Assembly: GCA_003427395.1 (NCBI GenBank)
Contig: BFEA01000704.1
Location: forward strand, 33,138-59,798
Length of the DNA stretch: 26,661 nucleotides
DNA from: Chara braunii
Lineage: Eukaryota; Streptophyta; Charophyceae; Charales; Characeae
Direction of reading: 5' to 3'
The stretch's first letter is position 1. Each line of letters begins with the position of its first letter. The position numbers and the translations under genes are program-made. The notes beneath the pieces were generated by a model. That model was not told where the DNA came from. It saw only the letters and a program-made list of their open reading frames with translations, and did not search any database. Shown in pieces: positions 1 to 9,089 of this stretch.

Positions 1-142
1 CCAAAATCCTACGGTACCAAAGGAGAGGTTTGGAAAAAGGGTGCCAGGCCGAAAACGGGATGCAGCCGAAACAGCAAAAAGATAGACCAGGGATCGAGCC
101 CTGGCGGAGTCCGTAACAGTACGTTGTATTCGGGGGAAGACT

Positions 143-223
143 GTAGCAACTTCTGCTGACTATTCTATTGTGGCAACTTCTGCTGACTTTTCTATTGTAG
201 CAACTTCTGCTGACTTTTCTATT
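143..223. repeat. 27-bp tandem repeat, three copies
   Basis: Three consecutive 27-bp units (143-169, 170-196, 197-223) differ at only one or two positions. The unit reads as nine codons, so the array is in frame with itself (VATSAD-Y/F-SI per unit on the plus strand) and ends at a stop soon after. The open frame around it is too short to call a gene. It is most simply a minisatellite from slippage or unequal exchange. Confidence 0.9.
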
Positions 224-286
224 CCATGACCGCTATTCATTGGGCACTTCTTCCTGCCACAGCTTACTTGAAGCTAAACTTCCTAG

Positions 287-682
287 CACGATGGATGGGG
301 AACAGACGCTGGCCATGGAGAAGTTAAGAGGCCAAGAGGGAGGAAATCAACAAACACGTTAAGCAGATTATATATCCATAGAAGAGGCAAGAAAGGAGGA
401 AGGAAGAGATTTCCGGATTCAAAGTCGGTTTTCAACAAGGTGCTCCAAGAGGCTAAGCTGCAGGCTGCAACGGTCCTGCAGTCAGCGCAGCACGATGACA
501 TGGCTGCACTGAAGGCTGATAGCACCTCGCTGAAGGCTTTTCAAGGCTTCACTCGACAGAAGGCTAAAAAGCTGCAGGCCGCAACAGTCCTGTGCAATGT
601 CTGGCCGATTGAGTCACTACATAATAGATTACAGAGAAACAAAAAAACTCTAGTTTGTGACCTCCCATCTTCACCCGAATAG
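287..682 (+). CDS. Hypothetical open frame with an AT-hook-like motif
   Basis: An uninterrupted plus-strand frame of about 131 codons runs from just after a TAG at 284-286 to a TAG at 680-682. The first 150 bases contain no ATG, so if real it would be an internal or last exon. At 326-346 it encodes KRPRGRK, which matches the AT-hook core (P-R-G-R) that binds the minor groove of AT-rich DNA. The rest is lysine-rich, then an Ala/Leu/Gln-rich stretch expected to be helical, in which KLQAATVL occurs twice (from about 457 and 571). I do not recognise a family. The AT hook could be chance in a basic, low-complexity stretch. It could be an exon, a retroelement remnant, or not coding. Confidence 0.25.
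   Translation, partial: HDGWGTDAGHGEVKRPRGRKSTNTLSRLYIHRRGKKGGRKRFPDSKSVFNKVLQEAKLQAATVLQSAQHDDMAALKADSTSLKAFQGFTRQKAKKLQAATVLCNVWPIESLHNRLQRNKKTLVCDLPSSPE
450..592 (+). repeat. Imperfect ~30-bp direct repeat
   Basis: The segments 450-478 and 561-592 share the core GCTGCAGGCYGCAACRGTCC and differ at a few positions plus a 3-base insertion. Both are read in the same frame of the surrounding open frame, giving KLQAATVL twice. This suggests a local duplication that kept the frame. Confidence 0.6.
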
Positions 683-869
683 AACGCACTGTCATTATCA
701 TCGCGTCTGGACTGAAAGTTTCCCCGAATACAGGGATAATGACCGGGTGAAGACGGTAGCAATCGCTGCAAGGAATGGGCGGATTCTGAATAACTGCAGC
801 AGGCAAGCGAGACTTTATGTAATACACACAGGTGGTCAGTCGGGCAGCATATTCTCGAGAATTGGATGA

Positions 870-1121
870 ACACTATATGACCGTGACCAGACAAGACAAC
901 GTGCTCCCCAGGGTTACCACGCCAAAACTTGTCTCCGGAGGGTGAGCGATCTGATCAGAGGGTTTGACGAGATCCTTCAGCTGCAGGGGCTCGGTCTCAG
1001 GGAGGAGCTGGAAATGTTGGTGTTCATGAAGGCCCTCCTGGCATGGCTAGCCAGTGATTTAGGACCCCTAAGACAGAATCGGGAGACCCACTGGCGGATG
1101 GAACACTGGCGCCACATGTAG
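870..1121 (+). pseudogene. Coding-like fragment, family unknown
   Basis: A plus-strand open frame of 83 codons lies between a TGA (867-869) and a TAG (1119-1121). It has no useful ATG near its start. The predicted peptide is protein-like: a basic N-terminal part, then an amphipathic helix-rich part (RRVSDLIRGFDEIL, LREELEMLVFMKALLAWL). A consensus splice donor AAG|GTGAGT sits at about 1137-1145, after the stop. This would suit a decayed exon or a fragment of a retroelement gag. I cannot name the family. Confidence 0.3.
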
Positions 1122-1536
1122 ATGGGATGTATTAAGGAAGGTGAGTGCATGATGGTACGACTGACTCAAACAGGAAGAGCACTTCTGCAGGGAAGAAACT
1201 ACAGCAAGCGAGCAGAACCAGTGCATGGTGCGCACTCCCATGCACACAGGTTGGCGAGAACATCACTGCACACAGCAGGGCACCACTTTCTCTGACTCCA
1301 CAATCTCAGGTGGTACAAACAACCTTCACCAAATGGGAGCAGCACAATGACTGCAGCACGCATAGGAAAATGAGGAGATTGTTATGATCGCTGCTGCAGT
1401 GACGATAATGGAGAAGAGAGGAGTCGTGGTCGGCACAACGTATTCGCCTGTGCTGTCCAGATGCTCAAAGGACGTGCGTCGCGCACATGATTGGAGAGTG
1501 TGATATGGATGTAGGACGAAATCAGTAGAAAATTTT
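1122..1536. other. Stretch without a supported gene
   Basis: Only short frames on both strands are present and none resembles a known protein. A purine-rich run (about 1366-1382) is followed directly by TGTTATGATC at 1383. That is the same start as the LTR at 9563 (TGTTATGATCC), so this may be the edge of a related solo or decayed LTR. No matching end was found. Confidence 0.3.
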
Positions 1537-2017
1537 GTGAAGGCAGGGGAGCGGCTCAAAAAGTATGGTGAGGTCACCCTTTTGAACACCATTGTCAATA
1601 GGTCAGTGGTGAGGACAACAGTGGACAAAGGCTCCACCCCAACTTCTCTCTCCCAGAAGGAGATTTGCAGGGTGCACCTGTGCATGGATGTGCAGGACCT
1701 CCTTACACCAGTGAAGGTACAAGCTGGAGAACGGGGATGTGATCACGAGTACACAATGTATGCATAACATTCCCGTAGATTTTGACGAGGACAGCAGGAT
1801 ATGGCGCTTCATGTTCTTCGTCCTGATTGGTAAACTGCCTTTCGAGATGGTTCTGCATCAGCAGTGGTTGTACATATGTGATTTTTCTGTTCAGTGGACA
1901 TGGTACGCTCTTGGGGAGGACTAGGTCGTCAAAAGCCGTGAGCTCGGCATCGATTTCACTCAGAACACATTCGGAGTTCTTTAAGCTCAAGCAAGAGGAA
2001 ACATTGCTGCTCATCAT
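1537..2017. other. Coding-like region, strand unresolved
   Basis: Frames are open on both strands: plus 1537-1767 (76 codons) and 1739-1924, minus 1703-2017 (104 codons) and 1326-1685. The minus reading contains a plausible folded-protein stretch (SVPCPLNRKITYVQPLL); the plus reading has KAGERLKKYGEVTLLNTIV. I recognise neither. Codon-level comparison with homologues is needed to choose, so treat it as a possible gene remnant rather than a gene. Confidence 0.2.
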
Positions 2018-2176
2018 TCAGTGAGGCAAGATAAGGTTGCAGCCATAGCTGCTTAGTACTACTACGATACATCCGCCCTCCCCCACATGCACGATTCAGA
2101 AGCCCTCTCAATTGCAATTCATGCAGGAGTCGGCATTGCGCAGACGATTGTGCCTTGCCACTGCGGCCAAGTACGT

Positions 2177-2211
2177 CAGCTATACCTCTCACAGCCCCCT
2201 ATGACAGGATA
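2177..2211 (+). repeat. Dispersed 35-bp repeat, copy 1
   Basis: The segment beginning CAGCTATACCTCTCACAGCC matches 2721-2755 at 33 of 35 positions by eye, in the same orientation. The flanks differ, so this is a short dispersed repeat, perhaps part of a larger degraded element. Confidence 0.6.
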
Positions 2212-3020
2212 GGGAATCATGAGGCACACCTTACCTCTCCTAAGGAGCTATCACCAAGGTTAGGACGTGCATCCCCATTGAGCTGCTGTTCTATGTGTGG
2301 CAGCTTTACATACCGCGCCAGAGGTGGATCAGCCGAGGGCATTTCTCATGTGCCACAGCATACGGGCACAGAGGATTTTTCGAAATGCTCTAACTGGACC
2401 ACGCGAACCAACACTTGAGGCTGATCTCCCAAGGCGGCCTTGCACTAGTCGAGTAGGGCGCAATTCCCTAACCATGTATCTAAGATTCTAAGCCTACTCC
2501 CTTCCCTTACCTCCATCCCATAATCCCTACCGTCGCTCTGATGCGCTCGTCGACGTGCTGAGCTCAGATTTTTCAGTTTCCATACCATTCGATACTCGAG
2601 ACTTCACAAGTAACTTTCATTATGACGCTTTGCCCAGAGCCCTCGTGGGTCCCCGGGTCACATGCAACACTTACGCAGAGAATTGGACCTTGCTGCTCTC
2701 AGTGCTCTGGTCTAATGCGCCAGCTATACCTCTTACAGCCCCCAATGACAGGATACGGTTTTGAACGGCATGGCGCAGAGTCTGCAGACAAATATCACAG
2801 GCGACACGGCTCGCACATGGCAGGAACACAGCGGTATGACGATCATGGTTATACAGGCACTGCAAAAGAAACAGCCCCTGCAAAAAGAACAGCCCTGCTC
2901 CATTGGAACAGGATGCCAGAAAAAGGGTGCCGTGGACGACTACACCAGAGACTGAAAGTGTGTACACAGCGATGAATCGTCACAACACACGGAATGCTGA
3001 TGATTAGCTAACTGAACGTC
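2212..3020. other. No supported gene; second 35-bp repeat copy and HGAESAD-like segment
   Basis: This holds the second copy of the 35-bp repeat (2721-2755). Just after it, 2769-2789 on the plus strand encodes HGAESAD, which recurs at 7898-7918 in a similar local context (followed by Met/Ala-rich and YDD residues). The longest plus frame (2622-2975) has basic, low-complexity sequence after this point. I see a degenerate dispersed repeat rather than a gene. Confidence 0.35.
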
Positions 3021-3090
3021 CTTCTGTTATCAGAGAGTGGGAAAGAGAATAACGTTTCTTACGTTTGTATTCGTGGCACCGATCTACCCT
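3021..3090 (+). repeat. Dispersed 70-bp repeat, copy A
   Basis: The 70 bases starting CTTCTGTTATCAGAGAGTGG match 6567-6636 at roughly four in five positions, ending in both copies with GGCACCGAYCTA. Copy A is followed at once by a T-rich tract (3092-3114), as in a poly-A tail on the opposite strand. No coding content. It may be the end of an unrecognised retroposon read on the minus strand. Confidence 0.6.
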
Positions 3091-3420
3091 TCTTTTTTTT
3101 TCCTTTTTTTTTTTGGGACAAATGCTCCAATCTATTTGTGGGGAGCAACACGTGCTGGGAACCGGGCCCAGCGTCCCATGAAGAATATACAAATGATTTG
3201 AAGTACCAGGGCCATTACCTGGCTTCGGCTAAGAACAATCCGAAAACTATGAAAAAAGTTCAGGAAGATTTTAGGAAAAACGTAGATAACTGTTGACCTA
3301 TTGTTAGGCTACTCAAGCAGCAATGACCAAAAAAGTCCTTCAAATGCTCAGAACCCCTGGACTCTACGACAAAACACTCTAAAATTCTCTAACACTGTCT
3401 AATTCCCTGCCGAGCTCTCC
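3091..3420. other. Stretch without a supported gene
   Basis: A T-rich tract of about 23 bases (3092-3114) is followed by unremarkable sequence. I see no open frame of note, no RNA gene and no repeat within it. Confidence 0.5.
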
Positions 3421-3621
3421 CAGGCCTCATGCCCCCACCCTGCTAGGTTACAGGGCAACACGACTCACCCCAGCTCCGGCCAGCGTCGTCCCGACAGCAA
3501 CCCTTGTTTTTTCCTTGGAATGCCCGGCCCAAGGCATCCCCAGATCTCTCTACCAGGCCTCACGCTCCTGCTATCAACAGGTTACAGGGCAACCCCCCAG
3601 CACCGGCCAGCGTCGTTCTGG
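3421..3621 (+). repeat. Pyrimidine-rich ~75-80 bp repeat family, copies 1 and 2
   Basis: Two related units (3421-3494 and 3540-3621) share the order AGGCCTCAYGC, then GGTTACAGGGCAA, then CCGGCCAGCGTCGT. Further copies lie at 4096-4361. They are imperfect and partly rearranged, so they are a dispersed cluster rather than a clean tandem array. Function unknown. Confidence 0.75.
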
Positions 3622-3846
3622 CATCGAAAAACCGCAGGTCCATGAATATAACGGCATCAAAGATGCCTAAAATGAGTTGCAAGGAGTGCCCAGCATCCTA
3701 AGGCATTCTCAAGGGTCTTTTTTTGAGAAAATTTGAGAAAACAATTTAAGAAGACCTCCCCCTGCCCGCATTGTTGCCCCGGAAACAGGGGGTTAACTAA
3801 GCAGGGACGCCCTTTGATGATAGTTTTTTTTTTAGAAAAGTCTGAG

Positions 3847-3968
3847 AACAACTTGCACCAAGTACTAATGAAAACTGCCTCGAAGGGGCTAATAGAAGAA
3901 AACAGACAACAACTTGCACCAAGTACTAATGAAAACTGCCTCGAAGGGGCTAATAGAAGAAAACAGAC
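3847..3968 (+). repeat. Perfect 61-bp tandem duplication
   Basis: The 61-base unit 3847-3907 is repeated without a mismatch at 3908-3968. Because the unit is not a multiple of three it shifts any frame across it. The lack of divergence indicates a very recent duplication, or an assembly artefact. Confidence 0.95.
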
Positions 3969-4095
3969 ATCTATACGGTACTAAATGCGAAGGGCCCTTT
4001 TGTTTTTGGAAGACCATTCAGATCAAGAAATACCTGCCTTAGAGTCTTTCAGTAGCCCACCCCTACCTGCCTCATCCCTGTATCCCGATACTTAG

Positions 4096-4361
4096 TCTCT
4101 ACTAGGCCTCACGCCCCCAACTGCTAGGTTACAGAGTGGCACGCCCACCCCAGAAGACTCCCACCTGCTAGGCTACAGGGCAAAACGACCCGCCCCGGCT
4201 CCGACCAGCGTCGACTAAGTACCAGCTTACCAAAGGACACTAGAGTGCCTTCCACCCTCGACAACTCCCCAGATCTCTCTACCAGGTCTCTTGCCCTCGT
4301 ACAACTCGAGTTACAGGGCAGCGCGACCAACCCCCAGCACCGACCACCGTCGTTCTGGCCT
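4096..4361 (+). repeat. Pyrimidine-rich repeat family, copies 3 to 5
   Basis: Copies at 4096-4150 (partial), 4160-4215 and 4267-4361 share the blocks seen at 3421-3621. Copy 5 and copy 2 also share the leading CCCCAGATCTCTCTACCAGG, so these two are the most alike and lie 728 bases apart. The region looks like a larger unit duplicated and then rearranged. Confidence 0.7.
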
Positions 4362-4724
4362 CATCCATTCGCAAACCCATGGGAACCCAAGACTACAGCA
4401 AATACCAGACAAGCCACCAATCAGCACCATAACTGTAGTTCCGATCATTCAACTCCTTCAGGCACTGGTTGCAGATGTCCCACAATAAATCCCTCACAAC
4501 CCTATTACGACAAGTCTTACTGCGATGAAGCCACCATCTTCACCGCTGCTGTACCCTATTTCCACTCTGCAGGCTAGCCCCATGGGCGCAGAGCGCATTA
4601 TTCCCCACCATCGCAGCCACAGCCCCCTGCCTCCAGCGCCGGCTTATAAAGAATAAAGAATATTTTAGTCAGAAAATTCAATCCCATTCAATAACACATA
4701 TTAAGAAATCAGGAAATCAGAAGA
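4362..4724. other. Stretch without a supported gene
   Basis: The plus frame from 4245 to 4577 continues through here but its sequence is pro/ser/thr-rich and derives in part from the repeat family, so I do not call it a gene. A TATA-like CTTATAAAG (about 4643) and an AATAAA (about 4652) lie upstream of the next open frame. They are isolated and may be chance. Confidence 0.35.
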
Positions 4725-5324
4725 TTGAGAAAAACATATACACGTTCCAGCGTCTATTATTCCCACAAGAAGAGGGGGGGGAGGGGAAAAACCACCCTCT
4801 CTCCCCATGGAAACTCCAGCGCCTATTCAAATCTCAATTGCATGTACAAGGCTCACAAGAACAAAACAGATTACTCCTCTCCCCCCCAAAAACGACCCCC
4901 TGTCCGATCACTGCCTCCACGGGGAAGCGCCCCCTTGCCTCCCAGCCCCAGTCCAGAACAGCCCCCTAAATACCACTCCTGCTCCCTCAGCTGCATACAG
5001 TACCCCCTAAAGTATGCCCTGCAGAACGAAAGATCCCCCTTCCCTCCTGCCCCACCCCCTCCAAGTGAAACAACCCTTCAACATCTCACCATGCTGGCAT
5101 CAGCACCCCTTGTCCTCTCCCCCCAACCACCATTGCTGATCCGACCCAGAAATCAGTGTGGCCCAGAAAGGGACAAACCGTCAACACCGCCCCTCCCTCT
5201 CAAAGATCACACCACCACCTCTTACTTTTTTATCACAACAAGTGAACAATTAGTCAACAACCGAACTCAGCAAAACTATCTTAGACTTAGTATTGAAAAA
5301 CAAATTGAGATTCAAAGAGATTAG
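4725..5324 (+). CDS. Proline-rich hypothetical open frame
   Basis: This 199-codon ATG frame is the longest plus-strand frame outside the retroelements. The predicted protein is basic at the start and then dominated by Pro, Ser and Gln runs (PPPPSETT, LPPSPSPEQPP). It has no recognisable domain, signal peptide or membrane segment. The underlying DNA is strongly C-rich and A-rich on this strand, which by itself removes stop codons, so the length is weak evidence. It could be an exon of an unstructured protein but is more likely a compositional open frame. Confidence 0.15.
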   Translation: MRKTYTRSSVYYSHKKRGGRGKTTLSPHGNSSAYSNLNCMYKAHKNKTDYSSPPQKRPPVRSLPPRGSAPLPPSPSPEQPPKYHSCSLSCIQYPLKYALQNERSPFPPAPPPPSETTLQHLTMLASAPLVLSPQPPLLIRPRNQCGPERDKPSTPPLPLKDHTTTSYFFITTSEQLVNNRTQQNYLRLSIEKQIEIQRD

Positions 5325-5458
5325 TAAGACTTTTTAAGAGTCTGGAAATCGAAATTAGACAATTAGGATGAAATTTCGATTTTCAAGATAGAAAGATAGT
5401 TATGATACTAGAGATTAAGACTTTTTATGAACCTCAGAGCTGGAAATCAAAATTAGAA
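5318..5458 (+). repeat. Imperfect AT-rich direct repeat
   Basis: Segments 5318-5360 and 5412-5458 share AGATTA, AAGACTTTTTA and CTGGAAATC in the same order with small gaps. Related A-rich words continue to about 5600. There is no coding content. Confidence 0.5.
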
Positions 5459-6566
5459 TCACAAGTAGACTGAAATCACACTTTACAATCACAATTTTGA
5501 TATCAGAGTTGAACTCTGATTTGAGAATATCAGTATCAGGAAAAAAACAAGAAATTCAAACCTCAGGTTGGGACAGGGAAGATGTAAAATCAATCAAGGG
5601 AAGGAAAATTAGAAGGGTTCAAAATCCATCGTGATCAAGAAAATCATCATGTTGGAAATAGAATTGGGCACTAAGGTATAGACATCCAAGAATCACAGAC
5701 TACTCTACGGGAAGCTCATCGCTCTACTGCTCTTCCTTCTTCCACAACTGACCTCCACCCATCTCCATTACCCCTCCCCCATTACCACGAAACTTACACC
5801 CCACACCTTCTCAAGGGAGAGCCTATCCCCTCCCATCGGAAGCAGAAGGCCACCAGGCCGAGCACAAAGCTCGTCATGATAGTCGCCGTTGAACCCGCCA
5901 ACGACCCCTCCCGGGAGTTCCGATCTAGCAAGAAGGAGGCAGAGATAAAGCAGACGCAGACAGAAAAAGCATTCGAGGAAAGATAACCATAACACATTGA
6001 GGTTAGGATAAGAAAGAGGGCGAACCAAACAGAAACATGCTATTCCCTACCACAATCCAGCCCTCCCGCTCTTATCACAGTCTCCGCCCCACCCCATCCA
6101 TGCACGAAATCAGCTAATCTATGCTGATCCTAAGACGCTTCCTCATCTTTGTGATCCCCACTCATGTTGTTTACCTCCCTTATTGTGATGACAAGCCCCC
6201 CGCAGTAGTATCGCATAGAACAGAACGGCATGTAGAACCCATCGCTTCCAGCAGATGCCCCCAGCGCGCTCGCCGATCGATCACCACGTGAAGCCGCCAC
6301 GATGAGTAGCCAGGGCAATCTCGTCATCTTCACCATACACCATAACGACCTCTGCGCCCCCCCCTTCGCAACCGCAACACCACGTAACCACACAACCCTA
6401 AACGCACTGCCCACCGCCAGCACCATTGTGTACGACACTCCGCCCACTCTCACATCGTGCTTTCGGCGCCGGTCCAGCCAGCTTACACTAGCGGGGCGCA
6501 GCGCTCCCAGCAGCGCTTCACCCCCATCTTCGTTCGTTTGAACAGTCCGGCACCGATCTATCCTGT
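5459..6566. other. Stretch without a supported gene
   Basis: Short overlapping frames occur on both strands. The longest is minus 6130-6453 (107 codons, hydrophobic N-terminal half), with plus 6302-6541 overlapping it. Neither resembles a known family and strand choice is not possible from the sequence. Confidence 0.3.
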
Positions 6567-6636
6567 CTTCTGTTATCAGAGACTGCGAAAGAGAACAGAG
6601 TTTCTTAGGCTCGTATTTGTGGCACCGACCTAACCT
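6567..6636 (+). repeat. Dispersed 70-bp repeat, copy B
   Basis: This matches 3021-3090. A short block, GGCACCGATCTATCCTGTC at about 6549, recurs 72 bases on as GGCACCGACCTAACCTGTC at the end of this copy. So copy B is flanked by its own partial duplicate, as if one more repeat unit once stood here. Confidence 0.6.
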
Positions 6637-6872
6637 GTCTGCAAACAGGTGATGACCAGATCAGATCCAAAGCGTGCCCCGCTGGTGTAAAATCTGACTT
6701 GCCATTGCTTACCCCACGATGGATGACCTTTCACAATGCTGCGCAGCCGGTGGTTCATGTGGCAGCGTGCTTTCCATCTTAGGCTGTTACGTCAAAGTTT
6801 ATCGTCAGGCGAGGGTGGCAGAAATATTTGTGACCCATGTCAACGCGAGGTTAGTTGCCGTCACTCGGCAGC

Positions 6873-6989
6873 GAGGATGTCCATAGGTCTTCATCAACAT
6901 GGGAATGATATAACGTTCCCATGTTGAATGCGCGCAGAAAAAGGCACCTAACCTTTACCAACAGTGAGGATGTCCATAGGTCTTCATCA
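6873..6989 (+). repeat. 24-bp direct repeat with a perfect hairpin between copies
   Basis: The 24 bases at 6873-6896 recur exactly at 6966-6989. Starting at the edge of the first copy is a perfect inverted repeat: CAACATGGGAA (6895-6905), a 10-base loop, then TTCCCATGTTG (6916-6926). The stem would pair over 11 base pairs. The layout could be a very small insertion with a long target duplication, or a local duplication with a chance palindrome. No gene overlaps it. Confidence 0.8.
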
Positions 6990-7701
6990 GACCCCAAATT
7001 GCCTCTCAAACGTCAGACTACATGACATGCACCCCAATCTTTGTGACCTATACTATGCTCCTCATCGATTGACACCATCAATGGAAAAGGTATACCGTAT
7101 ACCCAAATGGCGTGATCTTTTTCGTTCCTTCTCTAGAAGTAGTTTTACAGCCGCTAAACCTACGTGATTTTGACAGCATGGTCTCTGTCATGGCCACCAG
7201 TCCTTCCTTTGAACAAAGCATGCTGTCCTGTTCCAGTCCCATGATATCAAATCCAAGATGAGTAGGAACCAGGTTCTAGCAGCATAACCCTCGTACTAAC
7301 CCCGGTATTGGGGCTGGTATAGGGACTGGTCAGGAGTCAGGACTGTCCCCAGTTGCTATCCAGTTGCCCTCTCCACATCTAGGAAAGGCATGCAGTTTTC
7401 ATGCTAGCTTCTTTTCCTGCCAACTCCTATACCCACAAACAGAACACGGAATCGCGTACTCGAGATCGATGGGAATAAACACGAGCAAAAGGACAACAAC
7501 ACACTGACAATCAAAGCACATTACAACACATTGCATGTGGACGAAATTCCAAAACCCATTTCAATTTGCTGGATCACAAAGAATCTTCCCTGCTGCCATA
7601 TAGTTTATTCTTCAATGATTGCTGATCCTGCTGCGTTTTCACCCCTGCAACTCTATGCATGTACCCGAAGTGTAGTTCAAGGCTTCAGGAAGAATAACAT
7701 C
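6990..7701. other. Stretch without a supported gene
   Basis: Only short frames, with no recognisable domains. A small GC-rich palindrome (CCCCGGTATTGGGG) lies near 7301-7314. Nothing else stands out. Confidence 0.4.
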
Positions 7702-7740
7702 GAATTTGAATTTGAATTTGAATTTGAATTTGAATTTGAA
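7702..7740 (+). repeat. (GAATTT)6 microsatellite
   Basis: Six perfect GAATTT hexamers (7702-7737) followed by GAA. On the plus strand the frame that stays open reads as repeated Glu-Phe. Hexamer repeats of this kind are length-variable. Confidence 0.95.
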
Positions 7741-7827
7741 ACACAAAATGGTGAGGAAAAGATGATACGACCACCACTCTCCACATAATGTGAACATCTC
7801 TCTCTCTCTGTTGACTGCTCGTTTTAT

Positions 7828-8070
7828 GTGGTAAAGGACATAAACAGCCTACCATGCATGTTTGAGAAGTGCAAAACCACTCCTTTCAGAGTACATCACG
7901 GTGCAGAATCTGCAGATGACGCACAGAATGCCTGCATGGCTGCACCCCTATACGATGACATGGTTAGTTGTGTACTTCCCAGTCATAACAGGCTACTTAT
8001 GCCCTTGACACTATTTTCCATTGTGAGGGAGAACGAGATTACACTCGCACTGCAGAGGGGAATGTTATGA
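7828..8070 (+). pseudogene. Coding-like fragment sharing a segment with 2.77 kb
   Basis: An 80-codon frame contains HGAESAD (7898-7918), also encoded at 2769-2789. It ends next to a purine-rich run (about 8051-8062) and then TGTTATGACGG, the same first eight bases as the LTR at 9563. It could be the last coding piece of a decayed element lying just before its 3' LTR. No enzyme domain is visible, so the product is unknown. Confidence 0.25.
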
Positions 8071-8267
8071 CGGAAACACCGCCGTGTTCTTTCTCCCAAG
8101 GAAAAGGCAGGGTCAGCTCGGTTAGGCAATCATTATCGGGTCCAACATAACTGCAATCACACCATCGACCCCCCACCCTTGCCATGCATGTATAACATGG
8201 GTGGTTGAATTGAGAATGCACTATGTAGTACAGTCACAAGTCAATAGTCCCCAAAAGTGGCTGCAAG

Positions 8268-8284
8268 TTTTTTTTTTTTTTTTT
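8268..8284. repeat. Poly-T run, 17 bases
   Basis: An uninterrupted run of 17 T. On the minus strand this would be an A17 tail, as left by a retroposed transcript, but no matching retroposed gene is recognised next to it. Confidence 0.9.
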
Positions 8285-8816
8285 CAGAGGGAATGGGACT
8301 ACAAAGAAAAGATGAAAAACCACCCAAAAAAGAAAAACTTACGTAAAGTAGGGGCTATAAAGCATTTGTCAAATGGCTTCCAGAAACCACCAGCTGATAT
8401 CTTCTTCACGGCAACAGCTCGTTTGACTGGGAGGTTATGAAGAACAGAGGGAAAGAGACTTAATACCCGCAAAATCACTCCCACATAGCCCACCCAGATC
8501 CAGCTTCTCCTTCAACAGATCTCGACAAGGGCCAACTTCCCCAGTTCTCTTCAGCTGCACACATCGACGACAAAGAATAGGTAGTGGCACAGACAGAGAA
8601 AAAAAGACCATCACAGAGTACATCAGTGCCTACGTCACCCCACAGTCACACAAGGAGAAGGCACACACACACCTTCATTCCTCACAAAAGGTGGAGAATG
8701 AAGGCTCCAGGCCCTACCACAGGAGGTAGGCTCCTACATATAAGCCGCTGAACCGTTGGCATCCCTTACATAACCGGTTCAATCACCACTTGCTTCCACG
8801 CAAGGACCTTTTCAAC
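8285..8816. other. Stretch without a supported gene
   Basis: Short frames only. A TATA-like element (ACATATAAGCC, about 8737) is present. If an LTR does begin at 8063, this would sit inside it at a plausible distance. That is speculative. Confidence 0.25.
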
Positions 8817-8966
8817 TTAGGTGTGATCATAATCACAGTCAGATGCATCGCTGGCTGCAATTGTGGTCAGATACATCCAGAAAAGTCCTAGTGTGAGTGC
8901 ATTCGTAAACCACCAGTACCTTTCAGAAGCAAAGGTTTCCAACGATTCATATACAAGCTCCACCTT
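8817..8966 (-). CDS. Possible C-terminal exon, unknown protein
   Basis: The minus frame 8817-9089 ends in a TAA at 8817 and its last ~49 codons look protein-like: VELVYESLETFASERY, an aromatic-rich hydrophobic stretch (WWFTNALTLGLFWMYLTTI) that could be a membrane helix, and an acidic end (SDASDCDYDHT). On the minus strand a long pyrimidine tract (about 9021-9045) precedes it and the AG ending at about 8967 could be the acceptor. That would make this a last exon beginning near 8966. I found no upstream exon and do not recognise the family. Confidence 0.3.
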   Translation of the reverse strand, partial: KVELVYESLETFASERYWWFTNALTLGLFWMYLTTIAASDASDCDYDHT

Positions 8967-9089
8967 CGGATGAATAATGATATCGGACGTCAATGGTTGG
9001 AGGCACCAGGGGTGACCAGGCAAAAAAGAAAGAAAAAAACATGCCTGTGCTGCTTCAATTTTGCTTTGCCACACAAGGGGAATACGCAT

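Noticed and set aside
88-110. tRNA-like B-box sequence around GGGATCGAGCCCTGG
   Set aside because: It is a short palindrome; no A box or cloverleaf arms can be folded around it.
143-223. Three 27-bp repeats as a possible CRISPR array
   Set aside because: The units are directly adjacent with no spacers.
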